DNA of 52,710 bases from Candidatus Kuenenia stuttgartensis (GCA_020723505.1 DYIT01000021.1:1-52710), one strand, 5' to 3'; shown: positions 1 through 9,043, counted from the stretch's first letter. A program made the numbers and translations. Notes: a model not told the origin generated them from the sequence alone.

Positions 1-768
1 CGCCACTATGCCGTAGCCCAGCCCCGAAACCCCTTCGATCGCCGCGGCGCCCGCCCATGCCGATATCCCCGTCCCCTTGTCGGCCAGGCTGAACAGCACC
101 GTGAAGGACCCGTGCGCAATCCCCATTAGCACTCCGACCTTGACCAGCGTGGAGCGCTTCCTGATTTCCCCGACCGCAAGCACGCCGATTACCGAGCTCA
201 GGAGGTGCGCGGCGAGAATCGGAATGCCGCGGCCGCCCCCGGAGAAGTCGCCTGATCCGTTCCCGAAATGCAGGATGACCGCGCAGACGATGACCATGTA
301 GCCGGCCGACAAGGTCGCGAAGCGCCTGTCGAACGCTATGGCGAAGACCACCGAGGCGAATCCGACCGGCGCGAACAGCAGGAGGTTGAGGCTCGTCCTG
401 CCTTCCAGCGTCGCGAGCACGCCCGTCATGAAGAACACGGAAAGGCAGACCCCTCCTATGAGAATGAGCCTCCTCATCGTCCTCGCCGCCTCGGGAAACA
501 CCAGCGCGACGTAGGCGAAGAACGCCGTGTTGAGTATCAGCACGGCCAGGAACGACGACGCCGGCTTCGAGGGATCATCCACCACCCACGCCATGCCGTG
601 CTCGTATATCCTCGGGATGTTGACGGCGTACGCGCACAGAATCGAATGTACGAAGACGAGGAGGAACCTCCCCTTCTCCTTGAGGAGGAGGCGGAGCTCG
701 TCCGTACCGGCGTGCAGCTCCAGTCCGCCGGGCGCCGACGCCCTGAGTTTCCGGCTCCTGCGCATCAT
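1..768 (-). CDS. 7TM-HD family phosphohydrolase (PgpH/YqfF-like), N-terminal part
   Basis: This gene runs off the left edge, so only about 256 N-terminal residues are visible. They read as a short basic head followed by a series of hydrophobic membrane segments joined by short Arg-rich loops, with EIRKRSTLVKVG and GIAHGSFTVLFSLA among the later ones. This matches the seven-helix region of PgpH/YqfF c-di-AMP phosphodiesterases; the cytoplasmic HD domain would lie outside the window. In the known family a large extracellular domain sits after a first helix. Here the first helix (about residue 35) is followed by only about 20 residues before the next, so that domain seems to be missing. The ATG at 768 overlaps the phoH stop (ATGA), implying translational coupling, and phoH next to yqfF is a common bacterial order. 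A c-di-AMP role is inferred from family and context. Confidence 0.7.
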   Translation of the reverse strand, partial: MMRRSRKLRASAPGGLELHAGTDELRLLLKEKGRFLLVFVHSILCAYAVNIPRIYEHGMAWVVDDPSKPASSFLAVLILNTAFFAYVALVFPEAARTMRRLILIGGVCLSVFFMTGVLATLEGRTSLNLLLFAPVGFASVVFAIAFDRRFATLSAGYMVIVCAVILHFGNGSGDFSGGGRGIPILAAHLLSSVIGVLAVGEIRKRSTLVKVGVLMGIAHGSFTVLFSLADKGTGISAWAGAAAIEGVSGLGYGIVA

Positions 769-1760
769 CCCCCGTCCCCTCCCGAATCCGCTTGCGACGC
801 CTCCTCCGCCCTCCTGTAAGCCTCAACTATCTCGCCCACGAGCCCGTGCCTCACGATGTCGCTCTTCGTCATCCAGACCATCTCGATTCCCGGTATGCCC
901 TTGAGCATGGACACCGCATGCACGAGCCCGGACATCTCGGTCGGGGGAAGGTCGGTCTGCGTTATGTCGCCCGTAATCACGCTCTTCGACCTGTTGCCCA
1001 TCCTCGTGAGGAACATCTTCATCTGCGCGACCGTGGTGTTCTGCGCCTCGTCCAGGATTATGAAGGAATTGTTCAGCGTGCGGCCCCGCATGAACGCCAG
1101 CGGAACGATTTCGAAAATCTCCTTCTCCGAGAAGCGCTCCACCTGCCTCAAGTCGAAGAAATCCCCGAGCGCGTCGTAAATCGGCCTCAGGTAGGGGTTC
1201 ACCTTGGCCTGGAAGTCCCCTGGCAGATACCCGAGCTTCTCCCCCGCCTCGACCGCCGGCCTCACCATGACTATCTTCCTGAGCAGGCCGCGGCGCAGAT
1301 AGGACACTGCCGTTGCCACGGCAAGGTATGTCTTGCCCGTGCCCGCCGGGCCGATGCAGAACACCACGTCGTTCCGCTCCACCGCCTCGAGGTACTTGAG
1401 CTGCCCCGCGCTCTTCGGCCTCACCGGCTCGCCCATCGACGGGAACGTGAACCTGTCCCCGGGCACGTTGCCCTGCTCGTCCGGGACCGGCAGCCCCGGA
1501 TCGGCCGCCGGCTCCCCCGCCGGTTCCGGCTCAGGACCCGCCCCGCCCGGATGCGCGCCGTTCCGAATCTTCTCGAGCATGCCCGACAGGATGGCGTGCC
1601 CCTTCTCCACGGCTTCCCCGGCGCCCGTAAGCCTGAGCGTCCCGTCCCGCATCACTATCCTGATTCCAAGCTCCTCGCTCATGTCCCGGAGCCGCCTGTC
1701 GTTCCTGCCGAACAGGAGCTGCGCCTCCTCGTGGTTCAAAAGCCTTATCTCTTTCTTCAT
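765..1760 (-). CDS. phoH: PhoH-family ATPase
   Basis: PhoH-like P-loop ATPase, a family linked to RNA metabolism and often paired with ybeY and yqfF genes. The Walker A stretch is CIGPAGTGKTYLAV, followed by the PhoH-typical RPAVEAGEKLGYLPGD and LNNSFIILDEAQNTT (Walker B) and by ITGDITQTDLP. An N-terminal KH-like region (residues about 1-75) precedes a Pro/Gly/Glu-rich linker. I chose the ATG at 1760 (MKKEIRLL) because GAGGG lies just upstream; a longer reading to 1829 would run into the cdsA 3' end. The resulting 331 residues fit the usual family length. It lies 53 bp downstream of cdsA, and its stop overlaps the next gene's start. Confidence 0.93.
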   Translation of the reverse strand: MKKEIRLLNHEEAQLLFGRNDRRLRDMSEELGIRIVMRDGTLRLTGAGEAVEKGHAILSGMLEKIRNGAHPGGAGPEPEPAGEPAADPGLPVPDEQGNVPGDRFTFPSMGEPVRPKSAGQLKYLEAVERNDVVFCIGPAGTGKTYLAVATAVSYLRRGLLRKIVMVRPAVEAGEKLGYLPGDFQAKVNPYLRPIYDALGDFFDLRQVERFSEKEIFEIVPLAFMRGRTLNNSFIILDEAQNTTVAQMKMFLTRMGNRSKSVITGDITQTDLPPTEMSGLVHAVSMLKGIPGIEMVWMTKSDIVRHGLVGEIVEAYRRAEEASQADSGGDGG

Positions 1761-1813
1761 GAGCCCTCGACCTTCCGCTCCGCCCCGCCCGCGGGCCCCC
1801 CCGGCGGCCGGCG

Positions 1814-2725
1814 TCATGCCCCGAAACACGCAAGAAGGAAATACGCCACCGGCCCCGCGAATAGAACGCTGTCGATTACGTCAAGCAGCCCGCCGAATTC
1901 CGGAACCAGCTCGCCGGAGTTCTTGACGTTCGACGCGCGCTTTATCATCGATTCGAACAGGTCCCCTGCCTGCGCGGCCGCGCCCACCGCAGCGCCGAAT
2001 ACCGCCGCCCCCGCGGCCCCGTATATCCGCCACAGGTCAGGGAAGATTGCGCATGCCGCGAACGACGCCCCGATGCTGAACGCAAGACCGCCGGCAGAGC
2101 CCTCCACCGTCTTCCCAGGGCTCAGCACGGGCGCGAACTTCCGCCTGCCAAACCACCTCCCCGTGAAGAACGCCCCCACGTCCCCCATCTTGGCCACCGC
2201 GAGCGCATGGAGGACCGCCGCCACCCCGGCGCGCGCGTCGAGCCACGCGGCATTCCTTGTCTCGAACAGGAATCCAATCGGAAGCCAGATGTATATGACG
2301 CCGGAAAGCGTGATGAAGAAGCCGTCCAGCGCCCCCTTCTCCCTCTGCTTCGCGAGCGACACCAGGGCGAGAAGAAGGAACACGGCCGCCGCAAGCGCCC
2401 ACACGGGGTCGGGCTCGGGCCTCGCGCCTCCGCGCGCCGCGGCCTGCCGCGCCCAGTGCGCCGCGGTCAGCGCAGTTCCGCAGATGATGCCGAGAAGGCT
2501 GAGCGGCCTTGCAGCCCGGTTCTCCTGCATCCGGAAGAACTCGTGAAGCCCCAGCGCCGCCACGCACAGGGCCCCGCAGGAAGTAGCCCAGTTCGTCTCC
2601 GAGATGTAGTCGATGAACAGGACCGACCCGAACCCGAGCGTGAGCGCGAGCCCGAAGAATATCCTCACGTAGACGACCCTGCGCGCCCCCGCAGAATCGG
2701 TCCGGGCTCTCTCGTTCACTGACAA
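1814..2725 (-). CDS. cdsA: phosphatidate cytidylyltransferase (CDP-diglyceride synthase)
   Basis: Integral membrane enzyme that makes CDP-diacylglycerol from phosphatidic acid and CTP, the entry to phospholipid synthesis. There are about eight hydrophobic segments. The C-terminal signature is recognisable as SMIKRASNVKNSGELVPEFG followed by GLLDVIDS, and VAKMGDVGAFFTGRWFGRRK matches the family's middle motif. Two signature positions differ from the usual KD and HGG (here KN and FGG), so the assignment rests on overall pattern and length (303 aa). The start appears to be TTG at 2725, with AAGGG eight bases upstream, since the only in-frame alternative is a GTG six bases further in. It begins three bases after the purA stop, so purA-cdsA-phoH-yqfF looks like one operon. 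Confidence 0.88.
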   Translation of the reverse strand: MSVNERARTDSAGARRVVYVRIFFGLALTLGFGSVLFIDYISETNWATSCGALCVAALGLHEFFRMQENRAARPLSLLGIICGTALTAAHWARQAAARGGARPEPDPVWALAAAVFLLLALVSLAKQREKGALDGFFITLSGVIYIWLPIGFLFETRNAAWLDARAGVAAVLHALAVAKMGDVGAFFTGRWFGRRKFAPVLSPGKTVEGSAGGLAFSIGASFAACAIFPDLWRIYGAAGAAVFGAAVGAAAQAGDLFESMIKRASNVKNSGELVPEFGGLLDVIDSVLFAGPVAYFLLACFGA

Positions 2726-2728
2726 CGC

Positions 2729-3988
2729 TCATCCCTTCTCAAACACCTGCCTCCGGTCCGGGCCGACCGAGATTAGGCTCACCCTCGCCCCGAAAAGCCC
2801 CTCGATTGCATCGACATAGGTCCTGCACTCGGCGGGCAAGTCCGAGACCTTCTCGGCCCCGCTGATGTCCTTCTTCCAGCCCTTGAAGGTCTTGTACGAA
2901 GGCTTGGGCTCGCGCGGATTCCGCGGATCAGGGAAGCAGCCGTCGAAGCCGTAGGACACGCATACCTTGAGATCCCCTATGCCCGACAGCACGTCCAGCT
3001 TCGTGATTGCGAGGCTGTCCGCCCCGTTGACCGTGACCGCGTACTTCCCTGCGACCGCGTCCAGCCACCCGCACCGCCTCGGCCTCCCCGTCGTGGCGCC
3101 GTATTCCCCCCCCCGCTTGCGGAGCAGCTCGCCGATTTCCCCCGTGTCCTCGGTCGGGAACGGGCCGGATCCCACGCGCGTCGAATACGCCTTCACGACC
3201 CCCATCACGTGATCCACGGATTTCATCGGTATCCCGCACCCCTGCGGTATCGCGCTCGCCGTCGTGGTCGACGACGTGACGAACGGGTACGTCCCCCAGT
3301 CCGTGTCCAGCATGGCCCCTTGCGCCCCCTCGAACAGCACCGTCCTGCTTTCTGAGATGGCCTTGATCAGGAACGAGTGCGTGTCCACTCCGAATCCCTT
3401 TATTTTCGACGCCCAGGCCTCGCAAATCTTCAGCATCGCAGCATGGTCGACCGCGGGCTTCCCGTAGAGGTGCTTGAAAAGGCAGTTCTTCTCGGCGAGG
3501 GACTTCGACAGCCGTTCGGAAAGGGCCTTCCCGTCGAACAGGTCCATGTACCTGATGCCGAGCCTCGCCTTGCGGTCGGCGTAGCAGGGCCCTATTCCGC
3601 GCTTCGTGGTCCCGATCTTCTGCCCGCCGCTCTCCTCCGAGGCGGCGTCGAGCTCCTTGTGGTAGGGCATCACGATGTGCGTGCCGAATCCGATGAGCAG
3701 CCTGCCTGTCACCTCGATGCCGGCCTTGCGCAGCTCCCCAATCTCCTCGAAGAGCGTGTCCACGTCCAGCACGGTCCCGTCCGCAATCAAAGCCGTCTTC
3801 CCCTCGTGCAGGATGCTCGAGGGGATGTGATGGAGCACGTGCTTCCTTCCGTCGACGACCACGGTGTGCCCCGCATTCCCCCCGCCCTGGAAGCGCACGG
3901 TTATGTCGTATTGTGCCGCAAGATGGTCTATCACCTTGCCCTTGCCCTCGTCCCCCCATTGCATGCCAAGGAGCGCCAGCGTCTTCAT
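2729..3988 (-). CDS. purA: adenylosuccinate synthetase
   Basis: Joins IMP and aspartate using GTP, the first step from IMP to AMP, in the cytoplasm. The N-terminus has the P-loop GMQWGDEGKGKVIDHL, then GGGNAGHTVV, KIGTTKRGIGPCYADR and TTGRPRRCGWLDAV, all diagnostic, and the 419-residue length is normal. The C-terminal KLDVLSGIGDLKVCVSYGF and VGPDRRQ complete the fold. The ATG at 3988 is supported by conserved spacing to the P-loop, although the Shine-Dalgarno sequence is weak. A TTGACC/TATAAT promoter lies about 95 bases upstream. The guanine branch enzyme, guaB, is also in this window, in a separate operon. Confidence 0.98.
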   Translation of the reverse strand: MKTLALLGMQWGDEGKGKVIDHLAAQYDITVRFQGGGNAGHTVVVDGRKHVLHHIPSSILHEGKTALIADGTVLDVDTLFEEIGELRKAGIEVTGRLLIGFGTHIVMPYHKELDAASEESGGQKIGTTKRGIGPCYADRKARLGIRYMDLFDGKALSERLSKSLAEKNCLFKHLYGKPAVDHAAMLKICEAWASKIKGFGVDTHSFLIKAISESRTVLFEGAQGAMLDTDWGTYPFVTSSTTTASAIPQGCGIPMKSVDHVMGVVKAYSTRVGSGPFPTEDTGEIGELLRKRGGEYGATTGRPRRCGWLDAVAGKYAVTVNGADSLAITKLDVLSGIGDLKVCVSYGFDGCFPDPRNPREPKPSYKTFKGWKKDISGAEKVSDLPAECRTYVDAIEGLFGARVSLISVGPDRRQVFEKG

Positions 3989-4081
3989 CGTTTGTCCGCC
4001 AAAGTATGCATGGATCGTGCCGGATTTCCGGGTTGGACCCCCCGCGCCGGCCGGGGCCGGGCGGGAAGTTACAAAAAAGCA

Positions 4082-4109
4082 ATTATACGGCTGCCCAGGC
4101 CACGGTCAA
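4082..4109 (-). promoter_or_regulatory. predicted sigma70-type promoter of purA
   Basis: Read on the minus strand, TTGACC (4109-4104) and a perfect TATAAT (4087-4082) are separated by 16 bases. Transcription would begin near 4075, leaving a leader of about 87 bases before purA. The leader is GC-rich and could fold, but I recognise no known riboswitch in it. Confidence 0.6.
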
Positions 4110-4177
4110 CCGTCTTGGAGCCTCTTCGGCGATGACAGGCCAGCGCTTCGACGGATGTTGGGGTCTTCGAGGCGTTT

Positions 4178-4246
4178 ATCACACGCGAAGCGCCTGGCTC
4201 ACGGCTTCGCGTGTGATCCGCGAGGCTCGTGGCGCTCCGCCTCGCG
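4178..4246. repeat. two adjacent perfect hairpins downstream of the toroid gene
   Basis: A 14-bp perfect inverted repeat (ATCACACGCGAAGC at 4178-4191, its complement at 4204-4217) is followed at once by an 8-bp one (CGCGAGGC at 4219-4226, GCCTCGCG at 4239-4246). They lie between the 3' end of the 800-aa protein gene and the purA promoter. There is no T-tract, so they could be a factor-assisted terminator, an mRNA-stabilising structure or a REP-like repeat. Confidence 0.6.
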
Positions 4247-4254
4247 TGGGATGA

Positions 4255-6657
4255 TTACACCAGGAACCTCGTGCTCAGGAAATAGAAGGTGAACGCGATT
4301 TTGCGCGAACAGTCGGGGGAGAGGTATCCCCTGGACTCGTCCTGGAATCCGATGAACTTGAGTCCTTCCTGGTTCCAGTCGAGCTGGCCGATGTGCGTGC
4401 GGCCCGACAGGGTTCCGAGGCGTCTGGCCGCGGCAAGGATTCCGAAGTCCGAATAGCCCTTGAAGTGCAGGGTGAGCCATGCCCAGCCGCTTTCGATGGC
4501 CTCGTCGATTTCCTTCTTGAGCGCCCCTGCCGCCTTCGCTTCCTCGAGACAGAGATGGAGTGCGCTCATGACCTCGAGGGTGACGTCGAGCTGCGCCCGG
4601 TCTCCCGGCGTCACGCCGAATCCCAGGGCCTTGACCTTCTTTCCGCTAGGTTTCCCGTCGGGCCCTGCAGCGTCGGTCTCCGGCCCTTTCTCCTCCTGGG
4701 TCGAAATCAGGAACTTCGCGGCGGCTTTCCAGACCGCCGACTGCTGGCTTGCCCCGCAGAGCCCCGCGGCGTACAGCGCCCTGAGCGCGAAGGCCGTGTT
4801 CAGCGAGTCGGGCTGGAGCACTGTCGGTCTGCCGCAGGAGTCGGACCATGCAAGCTGGTCGCGGCCCACCTTGATTGCATGGGAGACGAGGTGCTTCTCG
4901 AGCGACGAAATCGCCGCCTTGGCCGCGGCTCCGGGCTTGATTTTGACCTGCGCCTTGTCCGCGGCCGCCTTTTCCCAGTCCTTGTCCGTCGCCGAGCTCC
5001 CTGCCGCGGCGAGGATGGTCCTGCAGATCGTCTTCGTCCGCCAGCGCTCGTACAGGAGGTGCTTCTCGTAGTAGGTGGACATGGTGTCGGTGGCCTTCAC
5101 GTTCTTGAGCGCCTGTTCCATGGCCTGTTCGCTGGGGATGACGTTCTTCAGGAGGTTGGCGAGCCCCTCCTTGACCTTGGCCTCCTCCTTCGCCCTGTCG
5201 TAGACGGGATGGACCGAAAGGCCGTAGACGAGGTCGGCTGTGCCGTCGAGCGGGCTGTCCACGTCCCAGCGCTCCTCGTCCCTGTGGACGTCCATCATGA
5301 GCTTGAACGTCTTCTGCTCGAACTCGTTCATATCTTTCGGCGGCTTTCCGCCCTCGCGGATTGTCGCGGCTTCGGCTTCCGGGTCGCCGGTCCTGCTGTG
5401 GTCGAGGCTCGAGAAGAACCAGAGGGCGAAGGCCGTGTTGACGATTGGTATGCAGTCGGACTTGAAGTTGTGGGTCTCGTGGACGACCTGGTCCCAGTTG
5501 CCTTCCGGCCTCTGGGCCTTGAGCAGGAAGTCCGCGCCCTCCTCGTACCAGTTGCGGTTCCCGATGAACCTGATGTTGGTGGCCGTCGTGATACGCGCCA
5601 GGGTGAAGAGGTAGTAGTACGTCCAGAACGTGTCGCCCTTGTAGAGCCTGCCCTGGGACCAGAACGACGGTTCGGCCGGGTTGGCGTTGACTGCGTAGTA
5701 CTTCTGGAGCCAGGCGAACCCGTCGCGCAGGGCGTTCTGGAAGCTCTTCTCGTAGTTCTTCTTGAACTCCTCCTCGTTCTCGAGCACGAAGAGGCACGAC
5801 AGGAGGTTCGCCACTCCCGCGCAGGTCATGGACCCGTAGATTTCGTCCTTCTTGAAGAAGTCGCCGTAGGTCCAGCCGCGGGCCTTTGCGGGCTTGCCGG
5901 TGAGCCAGCCGTAGCGGTCGCGGATGATGTACCCGTGCTTGTCGACCTCGTCGCCGCGGTTGCTGAGAATGTTCACCTGGTTGACCGCCGGGCCGTCCGC
6001 TGCCTGTATCTCCATGCACCTGCGCAGGATGTCGTACCACAGCCGCGAGCTGAGCTTGTAGCCGGCCCTGTGCGCCGCCTCGAGGCCCATGACCACGAAC
6101 TGCGTGTTGGACATGTCGATGCCCATCTGGTCGTGCGTGTATCCCGCCTCGCCGTTCTTGAGGGCCTTCTGGCAGTAGTCGAAGTTGGCCTCGAAGATGG
6201 CGAGCAGGGCCTTTTCCCCGGGGTTCTGGGGGGAGCGGGTCTTGAGCATTTCCCTGTAGGCCGCCTCGATTGCGAGCATCTGCGCGACCACGTTGTAGGT
6301 GTACATCTCTGTGGGTCTCGCCCCTGCGGTGACGTTTTCCGCTATGTACTGGAAGCCCGCCTTGATCATCGGGTCGTTCTTGTCCACTCCCGCCTTGAGC
6401 ATGGAGAAGATGGCGAGGGAGGTCATGCCCGACTCCCAGTAGGGCTCGCGGAACGACCATGCACCGTCCTTGCCCTTGCCGCGGTTCTGTGTGCCGCGGA
6501 ACCATTCCACGGCCTTCTTGACCGCGCGGTCGATGCGGAGTTCTAGCGCGCTCTTGCCCCCGGCCGCCTTCGCGTCCGCCTCGGCCCGGGCGAGGTTCGT
6601 GCCGGAGGAAAAGGCCACGGAAGCCAGCAAGCAGGCGAGCGCTGCCGACCGTTTCAT
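4255..6657 (-). CDS. secreted prenyltransferase/squalene-oxidase-repeat (toroid) protein
   Basis: An 800-residue protein with a clear signal peptide (MKRSAALACLLASVAFSS), hence exported. The mature part has repeats typical of the alpha/alpha toroid fold of squalene-hopene cyclases and prenyltransferases: AVEWFRGTQNRGKGKDGAWS near the N-terminus, then FLLKAQRPEGNWDQ and FLISTQEEKGP further on. I do not see the DxDD acid motif of true cyclases or an obvious thioester, so a catalytic role is not supported; this resembles exported planctomycete toroid proteins of unknown function. The start at 6657 has a strong GGGGGTG Shine-Dalgarno. The gene seems to be transcribed alone, with hairpins after its stop. 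Alternative possibilities are a carbohydrate- or peptide-binding scaffold. Confidence 0.75.
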   Translation of the reverse strand: MKRSAALACLLASVAFSSGTNLARAEADAKAAGGKSALELRIDRAVKKAVEWFRGTQNRGKGKDGAWSFREPYWESGMTSLAIFSMLKAGVDKNDPMIKAGFQYIAENVTAGARPTEMYTYNVVAQMLAIEAAYREMLKTRSPQNPGEKALLAIFEANFDYCQKALKNGEAGYTHDQMGIDMSNTQFVVMGLEAAHRAGYKLSSRLWYDILRRCMEIQAADGPAVNQVNILSNRGDEVDKHGYIIRDRYGWLTGKPAKARGWTYGDFFKKDEIYGSMTCAGVANLLSCLFVLENEEEFKKNYEKSFQNALRDGFAWLQKYYAVNANPAEPSFWSQGRLYKGDTFWTYYYLFTLARITTATNIRFIGNRNWYEEGADFLLKAQRPEGNWDQVVHETHNFKSDCIPIVNTAFALWFFSSLDHSRTGDPEAEAATIREGGKPPKDMNEFEQKTFKLMMDVHRDEERWDVDSPLDGTADLVYGLSVHPVYDRAKEEAKVKEGLANLLKNVIPSEQAMEQALKNVKATDTMSTYYEKHLLYERWRTKTICRTILAAAGSSATDKDWEKAAADKAQVKIKPGAAAKAAISSLEKHLVSHAIKVGRDQLAWSDSCGRPTVLQPDSLNTAFALRALYAAGLCGASQQSAVWKAAAKFLISTQEEKGPETDAAGPDGKPSGKKVKALGFGVTPGDRAQLDVTLEVMSALHLCLEEAKAAGALKKEIDEAIESGWAWLTLHFKGYSDFGILAAARRLGTLSGRTHIGQLDWNQEGLKFIGFQDESRGYLSPDCSRKIAFTFYFLSTRFLV

Positions 6658-6823
6658 GCGTCACCCCCTTTGACCCGGACGTGCCGGAATGCCGATGAGA
6701 CCTACAATAGACTACAGTCTTACCGTGCAAGTATCCAGTCGAACCGCGTCTCAGCCAGGTAAAGATTATCGAAGGAAACGCGTCGACGGCGCTCGCCGAT
6801 TCGGGGGCGGATAGCGGCGGGGA

Positions 6824-8824
6824 TCAGGACCCCTGTTTCTTCTTCAGTTCGGCGATGCGTTTCGTCAGGCCGGGATCGCCGGGCTTGAATGCGAGAGCCA
6901 TGCGCAGGAACGCGGACGCCGCGTCAGAGTCGCCGCTCTTCTCTTCGGCATCGGCAGCCGAAACGCATAGCATGGTGTCGTACTCCCTAATCCATGCTGT
7001 GAAGTCGAACCTGCCTTCGATTACGGCTTTGATCTTCCTCCAGTCGGCGCCCATGTTCCCGCCGTCCGACGCGGTGCCGATGCACGGCGACCCTTCCGCG
7101 AGGGAGAAGTCGCCCTTGTCAGGATCCGCGTACTTCGGGTCGACTTCCAGGCCGTGCGCCATCCTGTCGCGATGGACGCATGTGGACCAGTTGTAGACGC
7201 TCCTCAACTCGCTGATGGAGTTTGCGTTCTTATCCATCCACTGCATCATTACCTTGTTGCCCCAGAAGCAGTTGTAGTCAACGGTTTCCGAGCCGTGCCA
7301 GTGCATGCCTATCTTGTTGCCGGAAATGATGTTGTCCAGGAAAGGCAAGGTCGCGAAGACGAGGTCGACGCCCATGGTATTATTGTGAATCGTATTGTGG
7401 TGGACTGATCCGCCCTTGGCATCCTGGACAGAAATGCCGACGGAAAGGGACTTGCCTTGCTCGAACGTGTTTGTCACGAAGTTGTCGTATACATGGATGG
7501 TGCCGACTTTGTCGAACAGGAATCCCCAGTGAGGGTTTCCGCGGGCGACGTTTTCGAATATGCGGTAGCTGCTCTTCTCGCCGCCGCCGAACCAGAAACC
7601 AAGCCTAGCGTTGGAATCGGATATGTTGCGGGCAAACGCGACTCCCTTTCCCCCGTCTATGAGCATTCCCGTCCATCCGGCGCGCTTGACGGTATTGGCC
7701 GCCACGACGGAGTAATCCGAATTGTACACTCCTATTCCCACCTCCTTGCAGTCCGTGACCTCGTTCCCCCAGATCGCAAGGAAGGATCCGCCGAGGGTCG
7801 CGCCGCCTCCCGTGCCGGCGGAGATGCTGTTATCGGCGAAGACCGCGCCGGGCGCGTGCGAGATGCTGACCGCAAGTCCCTCCGCCACCTTGAAGCGGAA
7901 TCCCTGAATTCGGAGCCCCCAAAGACCGTCGGCCGAAATCCTTAGTCCGGACTCGCCCTGCCCGACCTCCGGCCTCGCCCCGGCCGCGGCCTTAATCGCG
8001 AGGCCGGGCTTAGTGATAACCAGGTTCTCCTCATACCGTCCTTCCGCGACCTCTATGACGGAGCCCGGCCCGGCCAGGTTGATGGCCTCCTGGATTATCG
8101 TCTCGATGTCCCTGTGCAGGCCCGGCCTCGCCTTGCGCGGCGGCACGGGCTCCTCGAAGAGCACACTGGCCATGACCTGGCCGATGCTGGACCCCCTGAA
8201 CGGCTCGCGGCCGGTAATCATCTCGTAGAGCACCGCCCCCATGGAGTAGACGTCGCTGCGCGGCCCCATCTTCTTCAGGTCGCCGTCGGCCTGTTCCGGC
8301 GACATGTAGACCGGCGTGCCCAGCGCGGTGCCGGACACGGTGAGGACCGAACCCTCGCTCATGTCCTTCGCGAGGCCGAAGTCCGTGACGATCACCTGAC
8401 CTGAGGTGCCTGTCGCCGGTCGGGGCCGGGGACGCGCGAGGGTGGGGGCGTCCCCCGGGGACTGGGGAGGTTCCGGGGGCGGCTCGGTACCGGACGGCGG
8501 GGCTTGCCCTCCCCTGTGTACGAAAAGGGTCTGCACCGGCGAAGACTCGGGCTTGTCCGGGGGCGGGCGGTCCGCGGCGGTCCTGAGCCCCGCGCAGGGG
8601 AACACTGATCCGCAGCCGCACTCCAGCGCCAGCCCGTCTGATCCCGCAGGGACGCGGTGCAGCGCCCCGCAGGAGGGGCAAGACACGCCTTCGAAGCCGG
8701 GTCCCGTGCGTTCCCCCCTGGAAAGCGGGCCGCCAAGCTTCATTCTCGCTGGTTTTCCCGGGTCGTCCATAAGGAGCAAGTATACCGCGATTACGGTTTC
8801 AATTCCCCTTTCTCGGCGACTCAA
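6824..8824 (-). CDS. chimeric protein: zinc-ribbon, truncated Ser/Thr kinase C-lobe, right-handed beta-helix
   Basis: A 666-residue protein in four parts. Residues about 45-77 contain CPSCG and ECGCG cysteine pairs (zinc-ribbon type), followed by a Pro-rich linker. Residues about 143-247 are clearly the end of a Ser/Thr kinase domain: VTDFGLAKD, GTPVYMSPEQ and SDVYSMGAVLYEMITG. The ATP-binding N-lobe and the HRD catalytic loop are absent. At HRDIETI the sequence switches directly into a right-handed parallel beta-helix (EAINLAGPGSVIEVAEGRYE, then repeated N-rich coils such as NTIHNNTMGVDL) to about 600, and it ends in a TPR-like tail. It cannot be an active kinase. The start is uncertain: TTG at 8824 has AAGGG upstream, while ATGs at 8770 or 8743 are possible. 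No signal peptide is evident. Confidence 0.8.
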   Translation of the reverse strand: MSRRERGIETVIAVYLLLMDDPGKPARMKLGGPLSRGERTGPGFEGVSCPSCGALHRVPAGSDGLALECGCGSVFPCAGLRTAADRPPPDKPESSPVQTLFVHRGGQAPPSGTEPPPEPPQSPGDAPTLARPRPRPATGTSGQVIVTDFGLAKDMSEGSVLTVSGTALGTPVYMSPEQADGDLKKMGPRSDVYSMGAVLYEMITGREPFRGSSIGQVMASVLFEEPVPPRKARPGLHRDIETIIQEAINLAGPGSVIEVAEGRYEENLVITKPGLAIKAAAGARPEVGQGESGLRISADGLWGLRIQGFRFKVAEGLAVSISHAPGAVFADNSISAGTGGGATLGGSFLAIWGNEVTDCKEVGIGVYNSDYSVVAANTVKRAGWTGMLIDGGKGVAFARNISDSNARLGFWFGGGEKSSYRIFENVARGNPHWGFLFDKVGTIHVYDNFVTNTFEQGKSLSVGISVQDAKGGSVHHNTIHNNTMGVDLVFATLPFLDNIISGNKIGMHWHGSETVDYNCFWGNKVMMQWMDKNANSISELRSVYNWSTCVHRDRMAHGLEVDPKYADPDKGDFSLAEGSPCIGTASDGGNMGADWRKIKAVIEGRFDFTAWIREYDTMLCVSAADAEEKSGDSDAASAFLRMALAFKPGDPGLTKRIAELKKKQGS

Positions 8825-9014
8825 TAGCCCTTAGGATTTCGACGCCGCTTGAAAAGAGGCAAGCAGGATTTCAACGGGACAGCACTTCACCGTCCGCCGC
8901 AGGATTGCCTTTCGTCTCCACTCCAATCCAATCTGCGGTCCTTTCCGCCTCGAAACTCGTGAAGGAAGCCTAGAAAAACATCCTTTGTCTCATATGGGAT
9001 TATGACAACGTCAA

Positions 9015-9043
9015 TTGAGGGGGGGCGAGGGGAACTTTATAAT
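9015..9043 (+). promoter_or_regulatory. predicted sigma70-type promoter of the serpin gene
   Basis: TTGAGG (9015-9020) and a perfect TATAAT (9038-9043) are separated by exactly 17 bases. Transcription would start near 9050, about 55 bases before the serpin ATG. The region 8825-9014 shows nothing else I can support. Confidence 0.65.

Noticed and set aside
4393..6546. 717-codon plus-strand open frame antisense to the toroid gene
   Set aside because: It is a product of GC-rich codon bias; the sequence is low-complexity Val/Leu/Glu/Arg-rich and shows no domain, while the minus strand encodes a signal peptide and toroid repeats.
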